A stretch of DNA of 64,000 nt, from positions 310,001 to 374,000 of the forward strand of contig NZ_JAAGWK010000009.1 in assembly GCF_010685995.1 (NCBI RefSeq). The letters are read 5' to 3'. Within the stretch, counting starts at the first letter, position 1, and every line of letters begins with the position of its first letter. The position numbers were made by a program, and so were the translations under genes. Shown piece by piece: positions 18,362-26,145 of this stretch. The stretch comes from Goekera deserti. GTDB taxonomy: Bacteria > Actinomycetota > Actinomycetes > Mycobacteriales > Geodermatophilaceae. The notes below the pieces were generated by a model that saw nothing but the letters and a program-made list of their open reading frames with translations, had not been told where the DNA came from and did not search any database.

Positions 18362-19060
18362 TCACACGTCGGTGACGCGGATGCCGGCGTGCACCTTGTA
18401 CCGGCGGTTGACCGACACCAGGTTGATCGTCAGCGCCTCGACCTGGCGGGCGTTGCGCAGCCGGCCCGCGTACACCCCGCGCATGCCGGGCAGCCGGCCG
18501 GCGAGGGCCTGCACCAGGTCGGTGGCGGCGCGCACGTCGCCGACGACCATGACGTCGCCCTCCAGGGTGGGGTGCGACAGGTCCTCCAGGGACACCGCGG
18601 ACAGGTGGTGGAACGCGCCCACGACCTGGCTGTCCGGCAGCAGCGCCGCCGCCTGCTGGGTGACGCTGCCCTCGGCGACGTCGAGCACGTACGCGCCGAG
18701 CTCGTCGAAGCCCATCGGCACCACGCAGTCGATGACGACCTTGCCGGCCAGCGAGCCGGCCAGCTCGGTGAGCAGCTCGGCGTGCCCGGCGAACGGGACG
18801 GCCACGATGACCAGGTCGGCTGCTCCCGCGACGTCGGCGTTGGAGCCGCCGGTGACCGACACCTGCACGCCGTCGGCGGCGGCGGTGGCCGCCCGGGCGG
18901 CGACGGTCGCGGCCACCTCGGCGGCCCGCTCGGCGTCCCGGGAGCCCAGCAGCACCCGCTGTCCGGCCGAGGCGAGCCGCACCCCGAGGCCGCGGCCCTG
19001 CGGCCCGGTGCCGCCCAGCACACCGACGACGAGGTCTTCCACCGGACGTTCGCTGGTCAC
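18362..19060 (-). CDS. npdG: NADPH-dependent F420 reductase
   Basis: The enzyme moves hydride between NADPH and the deazaflavin cofactor F420. The 232-residue protein has an N-terminal Rossmann fold with GVLGGTGPQGRGLGVRLA (about residues 13-30), the typical dinucleotide-binding sequence of the family, followed by LLGSRD, which fits NADPH selection. The central VIVAVPF and the C-terminal NARQVEALTINLVSVNRRYKV also match. GTG 19060 has an AGGAG-type site upstream. Its presence implies that the organism makes F420. Confidence 0.93.
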   Translation of the reverse strand: MTSERPVEDLVVGVLGGTGPQGRGLGVRLASAGQRVLLGSRDAERAAEVAATVAARAATAAADGVQVSVTGGSNADVAGAADLVIVAVPFAGHAELLTELAGSLAGKVVIDCVVPMGFDELGAYVLDVAEGSVTQQAAALLPDSQVVGAFHHLSAVSLEDLSHPTLEGDVMVVGDVRAATDLVQALAGRLPGMRGVYAGRLRNARQVEALTINLVSVNRRYKVHAGIRVTDV

Positions 19061-19157
19061 ATCGACTCCTGTTCCGTGCCGCCCGCCGGCCGGGGGCGCC
19101 GCACCTCCGATCATGCCCCGGGGCCCGGTCGCCTCCACCGGCCGGGGCACAGGCCGG

Positions 19158-19376
19158 TCAGCGGTCGCCCTGCCCCCCGCCCTGCCCCCGGATCCCGCCC
19201 TGTGCCCAACGCCGGTCCTCGGCGTCCTGCTGGGCGTTGCGCTCGGCGACCGTGGACAACGCCTGCTCCGCCTCGGCCTGGGTGGCGTAGGGGCCGAGGC
19301 GGTGCCGCTCGGCGCAGCCGTCCTTGGGCTCCACGGTGTGGTGCTTGAGGCAGAAGAAGAACGGTCCCTGCGGCAT
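19158..19376 (-). CDS. small SPOR-like protein of actinobacteria
   Basis: A 72-residue protein beginning MPQGPFFFCLKHHTVEPKDGC and continuing LGPYATQAEAEQAL. This resembles short actinobacterial proteins assigned to the SPOR domain, although the fold here is too short for certainty. The Cys/His-containing start (C-x2-HH...C) could bind metal. The ATG has GGAGGT eight bases upstream. The last 20 residues are Gly/Gln-rich (GGIRGQGGGQGDR) and include a 21-base stretch also found in the ABC exporter at 63421. Confidence 0.65.
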   Translation of the reverse strand: MPQGPFFFCLKHHTVEPKDGCAERHRLGPYATQAEAEQALSTVAERNAQQDAEDRRWAQGGIRGQGGGQGDR

Positions 19377-19492
19377 CGGGCGGACCTCCGGGTCGGGGCG
19401 GTGACACCCCAGCGTGGCACCCGTGCGGCCGGGTCGCCCGTCCGCGGGACGCTCACCGGGTGCCGCGGGCGCCGATCTGCTTTCCTGCCTGC

Positions 19493-20821
19493 ATGGGCAC
19501 GACGACGGTGCAGACCAGCGCCACCTCACTCCACCGGCTCCCCGCACCCCTGCCCCTCCGCCAGCAGGCCGACGTCCGCGACCGCTGGCTGACCCAGCGC
19601 GTGCTGGACCTGCTGCCGGACCTGATGGACCGGGCCGGCATCGACCTGTGGATCGTGGTGGGGCGGGAGTACAACGAGGACCCGGTGCTGCCCACGATGC
19701 TGCCGGCCACCTGGCTGTCCGCCCGGCGGCGCACGATCCTGGTGCTGCACCGCAGCGACGACGGCGTGTGCCCGATGGCGGTGTCCCGGTACCCGGTCGG
19801 CCAGTTCGTCGCCGCCTGGGACGCCGACGAGTTCCCCGGCGCGAGCCCCGAGCAGTCGCAGTGGGCGGCGGTGCGGCGCATCGTCGAGCAGGCCGACCCG
19901 CGGGCCGTCGGCGTCGACGTGTCGGCCACCTTCGCCCTGGCCGACGGGCTGTCGCACACCGAGCACCGGCTGCTCACCGAGGCACTGGGCCCCTACGCCG
20001 AGCGCATGGTGCCGGCCGAGCAGCTGGCGGTGCGGTGGCTGGAGACGCGGCTGCCCGAGGAGATCGACGCCATGCACGGCCTCAACGCCCTCGCCCACCG
20101 GGTGATCGCCGAGGCCTACTCCCCTGCCGTCATCCAGGTCGGGACGACGACGGCGCTGGACGTGGCCTGGTGGATCCGGCAGCGCTTTCACGACCTCGGC
20201 GTGGAGCCGTGGTTCCAGCCGACGGTGGGGCTGCAGCGCGCCGGCTGCCCGCTGGCCGACGAGCGGGGCACGGTGCTGCCCGGGGTGCCCTACGACGCCG
20301 TGGTCCAGCCGGGCGACCTGGTGCACTGCGACGTGGGCCTCACCAGCCTGGGGCTCAAGACCGACACTCAGCGCAACGGCTACGTGCTGCGCCCGGGCGA
20401 GACCGCGCCGCCGGCCGGGCTGGTGGCGGCGATGGCCGTGGGCAACCGGATGCAGGACCTGACCACCGCTGCCTTCGCCGTCGGCCGCACCGGCAACGAG
20501 GTGCTGGCCGCGGCGCGGGCGGCAGCGGCCGCCGAGGGCATCGCCGGTGACGTCTACTCCCACCCGGTGGGCTTCCACGGGCACGCGGCCGGCCCGACCA
20601 TCGGCATGTGGGACGCCCAGGACGGCATCCCGGGCACCGGTGACCACCCGCTGCACCCGGACACGGTCTACGCGCTGGAGCTGTGCGTGCGCGTCCCGGT
20701 CGCCGAGTGGGACGGGCAGCTGGTGCGGATGGCCCTGGAGCAGGGCATCGCCTTCACCGACCGCGGCGTGGAGTACCTCGACGGCCGGCAGACCGACCTC
20801 CTGCTGATCCCCTCCTCCTGA
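19493..20821 (+). CDS. M24-family metallopeptidase (Xaa-Pro aminopeptidase-like)
   Basis: A 442-residue two-domain protein: an N-terminal creatinase-like domain and a C-terminal pita-bread peptidase domain. Metal-site residues can be followed in HCDVG, GLKTDTQRNGY, SHPVGFHGHAAGP, YALELCV and GVEYLDGRQ. These give the Asp-Asp-His-Glu-Glu set expected for a dinuclear metal centre, so it is probably active. The likely role is cleavage of Xaa-Pro or other small peptides in the cytoplasm; no signal peptide is present. ATG 19493 lacks a ribosome binding site and may be leaderless. The frame remains open upstream to 19460. Confidence 0.85.
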   Translation: MGTTTVQTSATSLHRLPAPLPLRQQADVRDRWLTQRVLDLLPDLMDRAGIDLWIVVGREYNEDPVLPTMLPATWLSARRRTILVLHRSDDGVCPMAVSRYPVGQFVAAWDADEFPGASPEQSQWAAVRRIVEQADPRAVGVDVSATFALADGLSHTEHRLLTEALGPYAERMVPAEQLAVRWLETRLPEEIDAMHGLNALAHRVIAEAYSPAVIQVGTTTALDVAWWIRQRFHDLGVEPWFQPTVGLQRAGCPLADERGTVLPGVPYDAVVQPGDLVHCDVGLTSLGLKTDTQRNGYVLRPGETAPPAGLVAAMAVGNRMQDLTTAAFAVGRTGNEVLAAARAAAAAEGIAGDVYSHPVGFHGHAAGPTIGMWDAQDGIPGTGDHPLHPDTVYALELCVRVPVAEWDGQLVRMALEQGIAFTDRGVEYLDGRQTDLLLIPSS

Positions 20822-20834
20822 CCCACCCCCGGGC

Positions 20835-21050
20835 GGCCACTGCCGCGGGAAGGGCCGTCCTCGGGCGGCCACTTCCGCGGGAAGGGCCGTCCTCGAGCGG
20901 CCACTTCCGCGGGAAGGGCCCGACCTCGAGCGGCCACTTCCGCGGGAAGGGCCGTCCTCGAGCGGCCACTTCCGCGGAAACGGCCCGACCTCGGGCGGCC
21001 ACTTCCGCGGGAAGGGCCGTCCTCGAGGGGCCACTTCCGCGGGAATGGCC
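20835..21050. repeat. seven tandem 32-33 bp units, each with a hairpin-forming palindrome
   Basis: The core GGCCACTTCCGCGGGAA begins at 20835, 20867, 20899, 20932, 20964, 20997 and 21029. Each unit can fold as GGCC-A-CTTCC / GGAAG-GGCC around a GCG loop, with one bulged A. Copies 1, 5 and 7 carry small changes, mostly within the arms. The joining sequence alternates between GTCCTCGAGC-like and CGACCTCGAGC-like forms. The array fills the gap between two convergent genes. Confidence 0.9.
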
Positions 21051-21064
21051 AGAGGGGGGTGGGG

Positions 21065-21688
21065 TCAGGGGGTGGCGAAGAGGGCGGACTCGTAGTCGAA
21101 GCCCGGCTGCACCTCGAGCACGAGGTCGGCAGGGTCGGCGACGCCGTAGGCGACGGTGAAGGTGACGTCGCGGCCCGGGAGCAGGGTGGTGTCCGGGGAG
21201 CCGCCCACCTCGCCGTCGTAGACCTCATCCTGCTCCCGGCCGCCGCTCTGCAGCGAGGTCAGGAAGATCGTGGGCTCGAAGTTCGCCGTGGTCCCGTTGG
21301 TGATCGTCACGTCGAAGGCGACGTAGGCGGCCGGCGGCGGCTCGGGCACCAGCGCGTACTCGCCCGGGGTGTAGGGCCGGGCCGGGCTGATGGTGACGGC
21401 GAGGCCGTCCTCCCACTCGTAGGTGTCACCGAAGGCGGCGGTGCCGGAGCCGGCCTCGGCCGGGTCGGAGGTGGGCGCGGGGTCCGAGGGGCTGGGCGAG
21501 CTGCTCTCCTCGGCGTCCTCGGCGTCCTCGCTGGCCGAGGCCGCGGCCTCGGAGGCCGAGGAGGCGGCCGAGTCCGCGGCGTCCTCCTGGCGGGCGATGG
21601 TGCCGGCCGTCTCCGAGCCACAGGCCGAGAGCCCGATCAGGACGGCGGCGGTGGCGCCGGCGATCCGGGCGGTCGTGGTCAAGCGCAT
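21065..21688 (-). CDS. secreted lipoprotein with a DUF4352-like domain
   Basis: The 207-residue precursor starts at an ATG with GAGGAA upstream and has a lipobox LSAC (Cys23). Residues 30-85 are a low-complexity linker of Ser, Ala, Glu and Asp. The C-terminal domain (about 85-205) is predicted beta-rich, with YVAFDVTITNGTTANFEPTIFLTSLQ; this pattern is typical of DUF4352 / telokin-like surface lipoproteins. A ligand is not evident. It lies downstream of, and on the same strand as, the copper operon, but a strong hairpin separates them. Confidence 0.75.
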   Translation of the reverse strand: MRLTTTARIAGATAAVLIGLSACGSETAGTIARQEDAADSAASSASEAAASASEDAEDAEESSSPSPSDPAPTSDPAEAGSGTAAFGDTYEWEDGLAVTISPARPYTPGEYALVPEPPPAAYVAFDVTITNGTTANFEPTIFLTSLQSGGREQDEVYDGEVGGSPDTTLLPGRDVTFTVAYGVADPADLVLEVQPGFDYESALFATP

Positions 21689-21792
21689 GAGGGTTCCTCG
21701 CGGGTCGGCGGTGTGGCCTGCGACGGTAGGCCAGCAGAGGTACCGCACAGTCCGATCGCGTGGACCCGCACCCCCAAAGGAGGACCGCCCCG

Positions 21793-21827
21793 CACCCGGC
21801 GGCCGGCGTCGGGCCGGCCGCCGGGTG
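21793..21827 (-). terminator. 15-bp perfect stem-loop after copA
   Basis: Left arm 21793-21807 pairs perfectly with right arm 21813-21827 around a five-base loop, and the copA stop codon is at 21830. It should end the copper operon transcript. Confidence 0.7.
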
Positions 21828-21829
21828 GC

Positions 21830-24115
21830 TCAGCTGCCCGCGAGGGGTGCGAAGCGCCGCAGCCGCAGGCTGTTGGTGACGACGAAGACGCTGGACAGCG
21901 CCATCGCCGCGCCGGCGATCATCGGGTCGAGCAGCCCGGCCGCGGCGAGCGGGATGGCCGCCACGTTGTAGGCGAACGCCCAGAACAGGTTGCTGCGGAT
22001 CACCGACAGGGTGCGCCGGGCCAGTCGGATGGCGTCGGCCGCCGCACGCAGGTCACCGCGCACCAGAGTCAGGTCGCTGGCCTCGATGGCCACGTCGGTG
22101 CCAGTGCCCATGGCCAGGCCGAGGTCGGCCTGGGCGAGCGCGGCGGCGTCGTTGACCCCGTCGCCGACCATGGCCACGGTCCGGCCCTGCGCCTGCAGCC
22201 GCCGCACGACGTCGGCCTTCTCGGCCGGCAGCACGTCGGCGACGACCTCGTCGATGCCCACCTCGGCCGCCACGGCGCGGGCCACGACGGCGTTGTCGCC
22301 GGTGAGCAGCACCGGGCTCAGCCCCAGCGCGCGCAGCCGGCGCACGGCCTCGGCGCTGGTCGGCCTGACGGTGTCGGCGACCACGAGCAGCCCGCAGGCG
22401 ACGCCGTCCACCGCGACCGCCACCACGGTGGCGCCCCGCTGCTGGGCGTCGGCGTGCGCCCGCTCCAGGTCGGCCGGCAGCGGTGCGAACCGCTCGGCGA
22501 GCAGCCGCGGCCGCCCGACGAGCACCGCGTGCGCGCCGGTGCCGTCGGTGACGACGCCCTGCACGCCGAGGCCCTCCAGGGCGGCGAACCCGCTGACGGC
22601 GGGCAGGTCGCCGACGCGTTCCCGGGCGCCGGTGGCGACGGCGCGGGCGATGGGGTGCTCGCTGGCGTCCTCCAGGGCACCGGCCAGCCGGAGCACCCGG
22701 TCAGGGTCGACCCCGGCGCCGGCGACGACGTCGACCAGCGCCATCGCGCCGGTGGTGACGGTGCCGGTCTTGTCCAGCACCACGGTGTCCACCCGCCGGG
22801 TGCTCTCCAGCACCTCCGGGCCCTTGACCAGGATGCCGAGCTGGGCGCCGCGGCCGGTGCCCACCATCAGCGCGGTGGGCGTGGCGAGCCCGAGCGCGCA
22901 CGGGCAGGCGATGATCAGGACGGCGACCGCGGCGGTGAACGCCGCCTCGGCGCCACCGCCGGCGCCGAGCCAGAAGCCCAGCGTGGCGACGGCGAGGGCG
23001 ATCACGACGGGCACGAAGACCCCGGACACCCGGTCGGCCAGCCGCTGCACCTGGGCCTTGCCGTTCTGCGCGTCCTCGACCAGCCGGGCCATCTGGGCCA
23101 GCTGGGTGTCGGCGCCGACCCGGGTGGCGCGCACGACCAGTCGGCCGCCGACGTTCACGGTGGCCCCGGTGACGGCGTCGTCCACGCCGACCTCGACCGG
23201 CACCGACTCGCCGGTGACGGCGGCGGCGTCGACGGCGGAGCTGCCCTCGACCACGACGCCGTCGGTGGCGATCTTCTCCCCCGGCCGGACGACGAACCAG
23301 GTGCCGACGGTCAGCTCCTCGACCGGGACGCGCTGCTCGACCCCGCCGCGCAGCACGGCGACGTCCTTGGCGCCCAGCTCGAGCAGCGCGCGCAGCGCGG
23401 CACCGGAGCGGCGCTTGGCCCGCGCCTCGGCGTAGCGACCGGCCAGGACGAAGGTGGTCACCCCGGCGGCGGCCTCGAGGTAGACGTTGCCCGCCCCGGA
23501 CCCGCGCTGCACGCTGAAGCTGAACGCGTGCGTCATGCCGGTGACGCCGGCCGTGCCCAGGAACAGGGCGTAGAGCGACCAGCCGAACGCGGCCAGGGTG
23601 CCCACCGAGACCAGCGTGTCCATCGTCGAGGTGCCGTGGCGCAGGTTGGTCCAGGCCGAGCGGTGGAACGGCCAGGCCCCCCACACCACCACGGGCGCGG
23701 CGAGGGTCAGCGACAGCCACTGCCAGTTCGGGAACTGCAGCGCCGGGACCATCGCCAGGACGACGACCGGCAGGCTCAGCGCGGCACTGACCAGCAGCCG
23801 CCGGCGCAGCGCGGCGATCGGGTCCTCCGCGGTCGGCTCGGCGTCGCCGGACGCGGCGGCCCGGGGCGGGGCCGGCACGGTGGCGGTGTACCCGGCGGCC
23901 TCGATGGTGGCGACGAGGTCGGCGGTGGACAGCTCCGGCGCGGCGTCCGGGCCGAGGGTGACGGTGGCCTTCTCGGTGGCGTAGTTGACCGTCGCGGTGA
24001 CCCCGGGCAGCTTGTTCAGCTTGCGCTCCACCCGGTTGGCGCAGGACGCGCAGGTCATGCCACCGATCACCAGCTGCACCGGCGGCGCGGCGGTCGGCCG
24101 GGTCGGCGCGCTCAC
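21830..24115 (-). CDS. copA: copper-translocating P1B-type ATPase
   Basis: CopA exports Cu(I) using ATP. The 761-residue protein has an N-terminal heavy-metal-associated domain with GGMTCASC (Cys22, Cys25). The membrane motif ACPCALGLATP near residue 403 marks a monovalent-copper transporter. The phosphorylation motif DKTGTVTTG lies near residue 447 and the hinge motif GDGVNDA near 653. Start GTG 24115 overlaps the stop of the preceding small gene by four bases (GTGA), so translation is coupled. Regulation is likely through CsoR, encoded two genes upstream. Confidence 0.96.
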   Translation of the reverse strand: MSAPTRPTAAPPVQLVIGGMTCASCANRVERKLNKLPGVTATVNYATEKATVTLGPDAAPELSTADLVATIEAAGYTATVPAPPRAAASGDAEPTAEDPIAALRRRLLVSAALSLPVVVLAMVPALQFPNWQWLSLTLAAPVVVWGAWPFHRSAWTNLRHGTSTMDTLVSVGTLAAFGWSLYALFLGTAGVTGMTHAFSFSVQRGSGAGNVYLEAAAGVTTFVLAGRYAEARAKRRSGAALRALLELGAKDVAVLRGGVEQRVPVEELTVGTWFVVRPGEKIATDGVVVEGSSAVDAAAVTGESVPVEVGVDDAVTGATVNVGGRLVVRATRVGADTQLAQMARLVEDAQNGKAQVQRLADRVSGVFVPVVIALAVATLGFWLGAGGGAEAAFTAAVAVLIIACPCALGLATPTALMVGTGRGAQLGILVKGPEVLESTRRVDTVVLDKTGTVTTGAMALVDVVAGAGVDPDRVLRLAGALEDASEHPIARAVATGARERVGDLPAVSGFAALEGLGVQGVVTDGTGAHAVLVGRPRLLAERFAPLPADLERAHADAQQRGATVVAVAVDGVACGLLVVADTVRPTSAEAVRRLRALGLSPVLLTGDNAVVARAVAAEVGIDEVVADVLPAEKADVVRRLQAQGRTVAMVGDGVNDAAALAQADLGLAMGTGTDVAIEASDLTLVRGDLRAAADAIRLARRTLSVIRSNLFWAFAYNVAAIPLAAAGLLDPMIAGAAMALSSVFVVTNSLRLRRFAPLAGS

Positions 24116-24306
24116 GGCGTGTGTCCCGTGGAGTGGCCCGTCGTGTGCTGGCCGGCCGGCTCGTCGACGGGACCCACGGCCGCGCCGACGCCGGTGGCGG
24201 CGGCGAAGACGACCAGCAGGCCCAGGACGAAGCCGCCGATCCGGGCCGGGACGCCGATGCCGTCGAGGGTCGGCCTGGTCCGGCCGGTGTCCGGGGTCGG
24301 GTTCAC
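24112..24306 (-). CDS. 64-residue membrane peptide with a His-containing tail
   Basis: This short gene lies between copZ and copA: seven bases after the copZ stop, and overlapping copA by four. The product has a cytoplasm-like N-terminus (about 25 residues), one hydrophobic helix (GGFVLGLLVVFAAATGVGAAVG) and the tail PAGQHTTGHSTGHTP, in which three His alternate with Thr/Ser/Gly. This tail may bind copper. I know no named family. The tight spacing and overlap argue that it is translated. Start GTG 24306 lacks a strong ribosome binding site and may depend on coupling to copZ. Confidence 0.65.
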   Translation of the reverse strand: MNPTPDTGRTRPTLDGIGVPARIGGFVLGLLVVFAAATGVGAAVGPVDEPAGQHTTGHSTGHTP

Positions 24307-24313
24307 GGCCGGC

Positions 24314-24529
24314 TCACGACGAGGCGGAGGTCAACTGGTAGCCGGCCTCCTCCACCGCGCCGCGGACGGCGGACTCGGGCAGCGGCTCCTGGCTGGTGAC
24401 GACGACCGCGCCGGTGGGCAGGTCGACCTGCACCTCCTGGACGCCGTCGAGCTCGGACAGCTCCTCGGTGACGCTGGTGACGCAGTGACCGCAGGTCATG
24501 CCGGTGACGGTGTAGGTGGCGGTGTTCAT
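24314..24529 (-). CDS. copZ: copper chaperone, heavy-metal-associated domain
   Basis: A 71-residue single HMA domain with GMTCGHC (Cys13, Cys16), the Cu(I)-binding loop of CopZ-type chaperones that hand copper to CopA. The predicted beta-alpha-beta-beta-alpha-beta order is complete. The ATG has GGAGGAG upstream. Second gene of the csoR-copZ-small peptide-copA series, all on the minus strand. Confidence 0.93.
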   Translation of the reverse strand: MNTATYTVTGMTCGHCVTSVTEELSELDGVQEVQVDLPTGAVVVTSQEPLPESAVRGAVEEAGYQLTSASS

Positions 24530-24570
24530 GGCCGGTCTCCTCCGGTGTGGGGCCGCCGGTGGGCGGCCGG

Positions 24571-24609
24571 GTGCTGGGAACGGGTGCTGGGAACGGGTGC
24601 CGGGAACGG
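24571..24609. repeat. three 13-bp tandem repeats between csoR and copZ
   Basis: GTGCTGGGAACGG begins at 24571 and 24584, and a one-base variant (GTGCCGGGAACGG) at 24597. It occupies much of the 97-base csoR-copZ spacer. Confidence 0.75.
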
Positions 24610-24626
24610 GTGGTCCGCGCCGCGGG

Positions 24627-24908
24627 TCAGCTGCGGACCAGGCGGGCGATGGCGTCGGCGGCCTCGCGCAGCTTGGCCTCCTGCTCGGCGCCGCCGACCC
24701 GGGCGGCCTCGACCATGCAGTGCGCCATGTGGTCCTCGAGCAGGCCCAGGGCCACCGACTGCAGCGCCTTGGTCGCCGCCGACACCTGGGTGAGGACGTC
24801 GATGCAGTACGTGTCCTCCTCGACCATCCGCTGCAGCCCGCGCACCTGGCCCTCGATGCGGCGCAACCGCTTCAGCTGGTCGTCCTTGGAACTCGCGTAC
24901 CCGACCAC
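24627..24908 (-). CDS. csoR: copper-sensing transcriptional repressor
   Basis: CsoR releases DNA when it binds Cu(I). The 93-residue helical protein has the expected ligands Cys35 (DTYCID), His60 and Cys64 (LLEDHMAHCM), matching Cys36-His61-Cys65 of the Mycobacterium tuberculosis protein. GTG 24908 is preferred because AGGGGG lies about six bases upstream; an in-frame TTG at 24914 would sit on the ribosome binding site. A CsoR-type operator lies about 42 bases upstream, so the gene is probably autoregulated. Confidence 0.95.
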   Translation of the reverse strand: MVGYASSKDDQLKRLRRIEGQVRGLQRMVEEDTYCIDVLTQVSAATKALQSVALGLLEDHMAHCMVEAARVGGAEQEAKLREAADAIARLVRS

Positions 24909-24950
24909 GTGCAACCCCCTGCTCTCGGACGACGCACCCGAGGGTACCCC

Positions 24951-24966
24951 TACCCCCCAGGGGTAT
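24951..24966. promoter_or_regulatory. CsoR-type operator upstream of csoR
   Basis: TACCCCCCAGGGGTAT has the C-run/G-run dyad with TA ends known from actinobacterial CsoR boxes. It is 42 bases upstream of csoR and 17 bases beyond the DUF305 stop codon. An adjacent GGTACCCC at 24943-24950 may extend the site. Confidence 0.8.
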
Positions 24967-24982
24967 TAAGCCGTCTCCGGGG

Positions 24983-25588
24983 TCAGCGGTCGACGGCGGC
25001 GAGCAACCGCTCCATCTCGGCGATCTCGGCGTCCTGGGTGGCGGCGATCCCGGTGGCCATGTCCACCGCGTCGGCGAACTCGCCGTCCTCGATCTCGGCG
25101 CGCGCCATCGTGACCGCCCCGGTGTGGTGCTCGATCATCTGGTCGAGGAACAGCCGGTCGAACTCGGGTCCGGACGCTGCCTCCAGGGCCGCGGTGTCCT
25201 GGTCGGTCATCATGCCGTCGGCGCCGCCGTGGCCGGAGTCGCCGTGGTCCACCCCGGCCATGCCGTCGCCGGACGGGACGTCCTGGCCCCAGTCGGCGAG
25301 CCAACCGGTGAGGACGTCGATCTCCGGCTCCTGACCCGCGGCGATGCGCGAGGCCAGGTCCAGGACGGCAGGGTCCTGGCTGCGGCCGTCGGCGAGGCCG
25401 GCCATCTCGACCGCCTGCTGGTGGTGGGGCAGCATCGCCTGGGCGAAGGTGACGTCGGCCTCGGCGACCCCGGCCGGCCGGCTGCTCGAGGCCGCGGGCG
25501 CGTCCTGCCCCGCCGAGCAGCCGGTGAGCAGCAGACCGCCGGTCACGACGGCGGCGGCCAGGCGGGCGGCGAGCGTGGTGCGGGTCAT
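24983..25588 (-). CDS. DUF305 lipoprotein, probably copper-regulated
   Basis: The 201-residue precursor has lipobox LTGC (Cys24). The mature part contains two DUF305 helical repeats with matching motifs FAQAMLPHHQQAVEMA and FLDQMIEHHTGAVTMA. The HH pairs and spaced Met residues could bind metal. A linker between them is His/Asp/Gly-rich (GVDHGDSGHGGADGMM). DUF305 proteins often accompany copper-resistance genes; a metal-binding role outside the membrane is inferred. GGAGGT precedes the ATG, and a CsoR-type box lies 51 bases upstream. Confidence 0.88.
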   Translation of the reverse strand: MTRTTLAARLAAAVVTGGLLLTGCSAGQDAPAASSSRPAGVAEADVTFAQAMLPHHQQAVEMAGLADGRSQDPAVLDLASRIAAGQEPEIDVLTGWLADWGQDVPSGDGMAGVDHGDSGHGGADGMMTDQDTAALEAASGPEFDRLFLDQMIEHHTGAVTMARAEIEDGEFADAVDMATGIAATQDAEIAEMERLLAAVDR

Positions 25589-25638
25589 GCGGACCTCCGG
25601 GGATGACGGCGGGACGGGCAGCGACCACGACCGTCCCT

Positions 25639-25655
25639 GTACCCCCCCAGGGTAT
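25639..25655. promoter_or_regulatory. second CsoR-type operator, upstream of the DUF305 gene
   Basis: GTACCCCCCCAGGGTATG shares TACCCCCC, AGGG and the final TA with the box at 24951. It is 51 bases upstream of the DUF305 start, so the lipoprotein gene probably belongs to the same copper regulon. Confidence 0.75.
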
Positions 25656-25687
25656 GCCGGATCCGGCGGGCCGTCGTGGCCCCACGC

Positions 25688-26116
25688 TCAGTCGGCCTCG
25701 CGGGCCCGGCGGGTCGCCCGGTCGTTGCTGCGCTGCAGGGCCTCGACCAGCTCGTCCTTGCTCATCGACGACCGGCCCGCGATGCCGGCGTCGGTGGCCA
25801 GCTCGTAGAGGTGGCGCTTGGTCGCGTGCGCGTCGACGCCGCCGGAGGTGAGCCGGTCGTCGTCGGCGCCGCCTTCCGCGTGCGCGTCGGAGGGGCCCTT
25901 CTCGTCCTTGGGCTCCCAGTGGTCACCGACCTTCTCGTAGCTGTGCTTGACCGCCGACCAGGCGACCCGGGCGGCGCGCTGCCCGTCGCCGTCGTAGGAC
26001 TCCTCGGCCGCGTCGTGCGCCTTGGCGAAGGTGCGCTGGGCCTTCTCCTCCGAGCGCAGCAGCGTGCTGGGCAGTTCGTCCTCGATCGGCTTCCCGCTCG
26101 TCGTGGTCTTCGGCAT
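25688..26116 (-). CDS. ChaB-like protein with a Rho-N/SAP-type C-terminus
   Basis: Residues 1-70 match the ChaB family: acidic and basic, with LRSEEKAQRTFAKAHDAAEESYDGDGQRAARVAWSAVKHSYEKVGDHW. Residues 95-140 (ATKRHLYELATDAGIAGRSSMSKDELVEALQ) resemble the helix-extended-loop-helix of the Rho N-terminal or SAP domain, which binds nucleic acid. The pairing is common in actinobacteria and thought stress-related, but its mechanism is unknown. Start ATG 26116 has only a distant AGGGG. Confidence 0.75.
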   Translation of the reverse strand: MPKTTTSGKPIEDELPSTLLRSEEKAQRTFAKAHDAAEESYDGDGQRAARVAWSAVKHSYEKVGDHWEPKDEKGPSDAHAEGGADDDRLTSGGVDAHATKRHLYELATDAGIAGRSSMSKDELVEALQRSNDRATRRAREAD

Positions 26117-26145
26117 GGCCCGGCGTTACCCCTGCGCCCGGGCCG

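Noticed and set aside
20835-21050. CRISPR array
   Set aside because: Repeats are directly adjacent and themselves palindromic, no unique spacers separate them, and no cas genes are present.
21059-24793. 1,244-residue plus-strand open frame opposite the copper operon
   Set aside because: It spans several real genes and intergenic hairpins antisense to them, with no recognisable motif.
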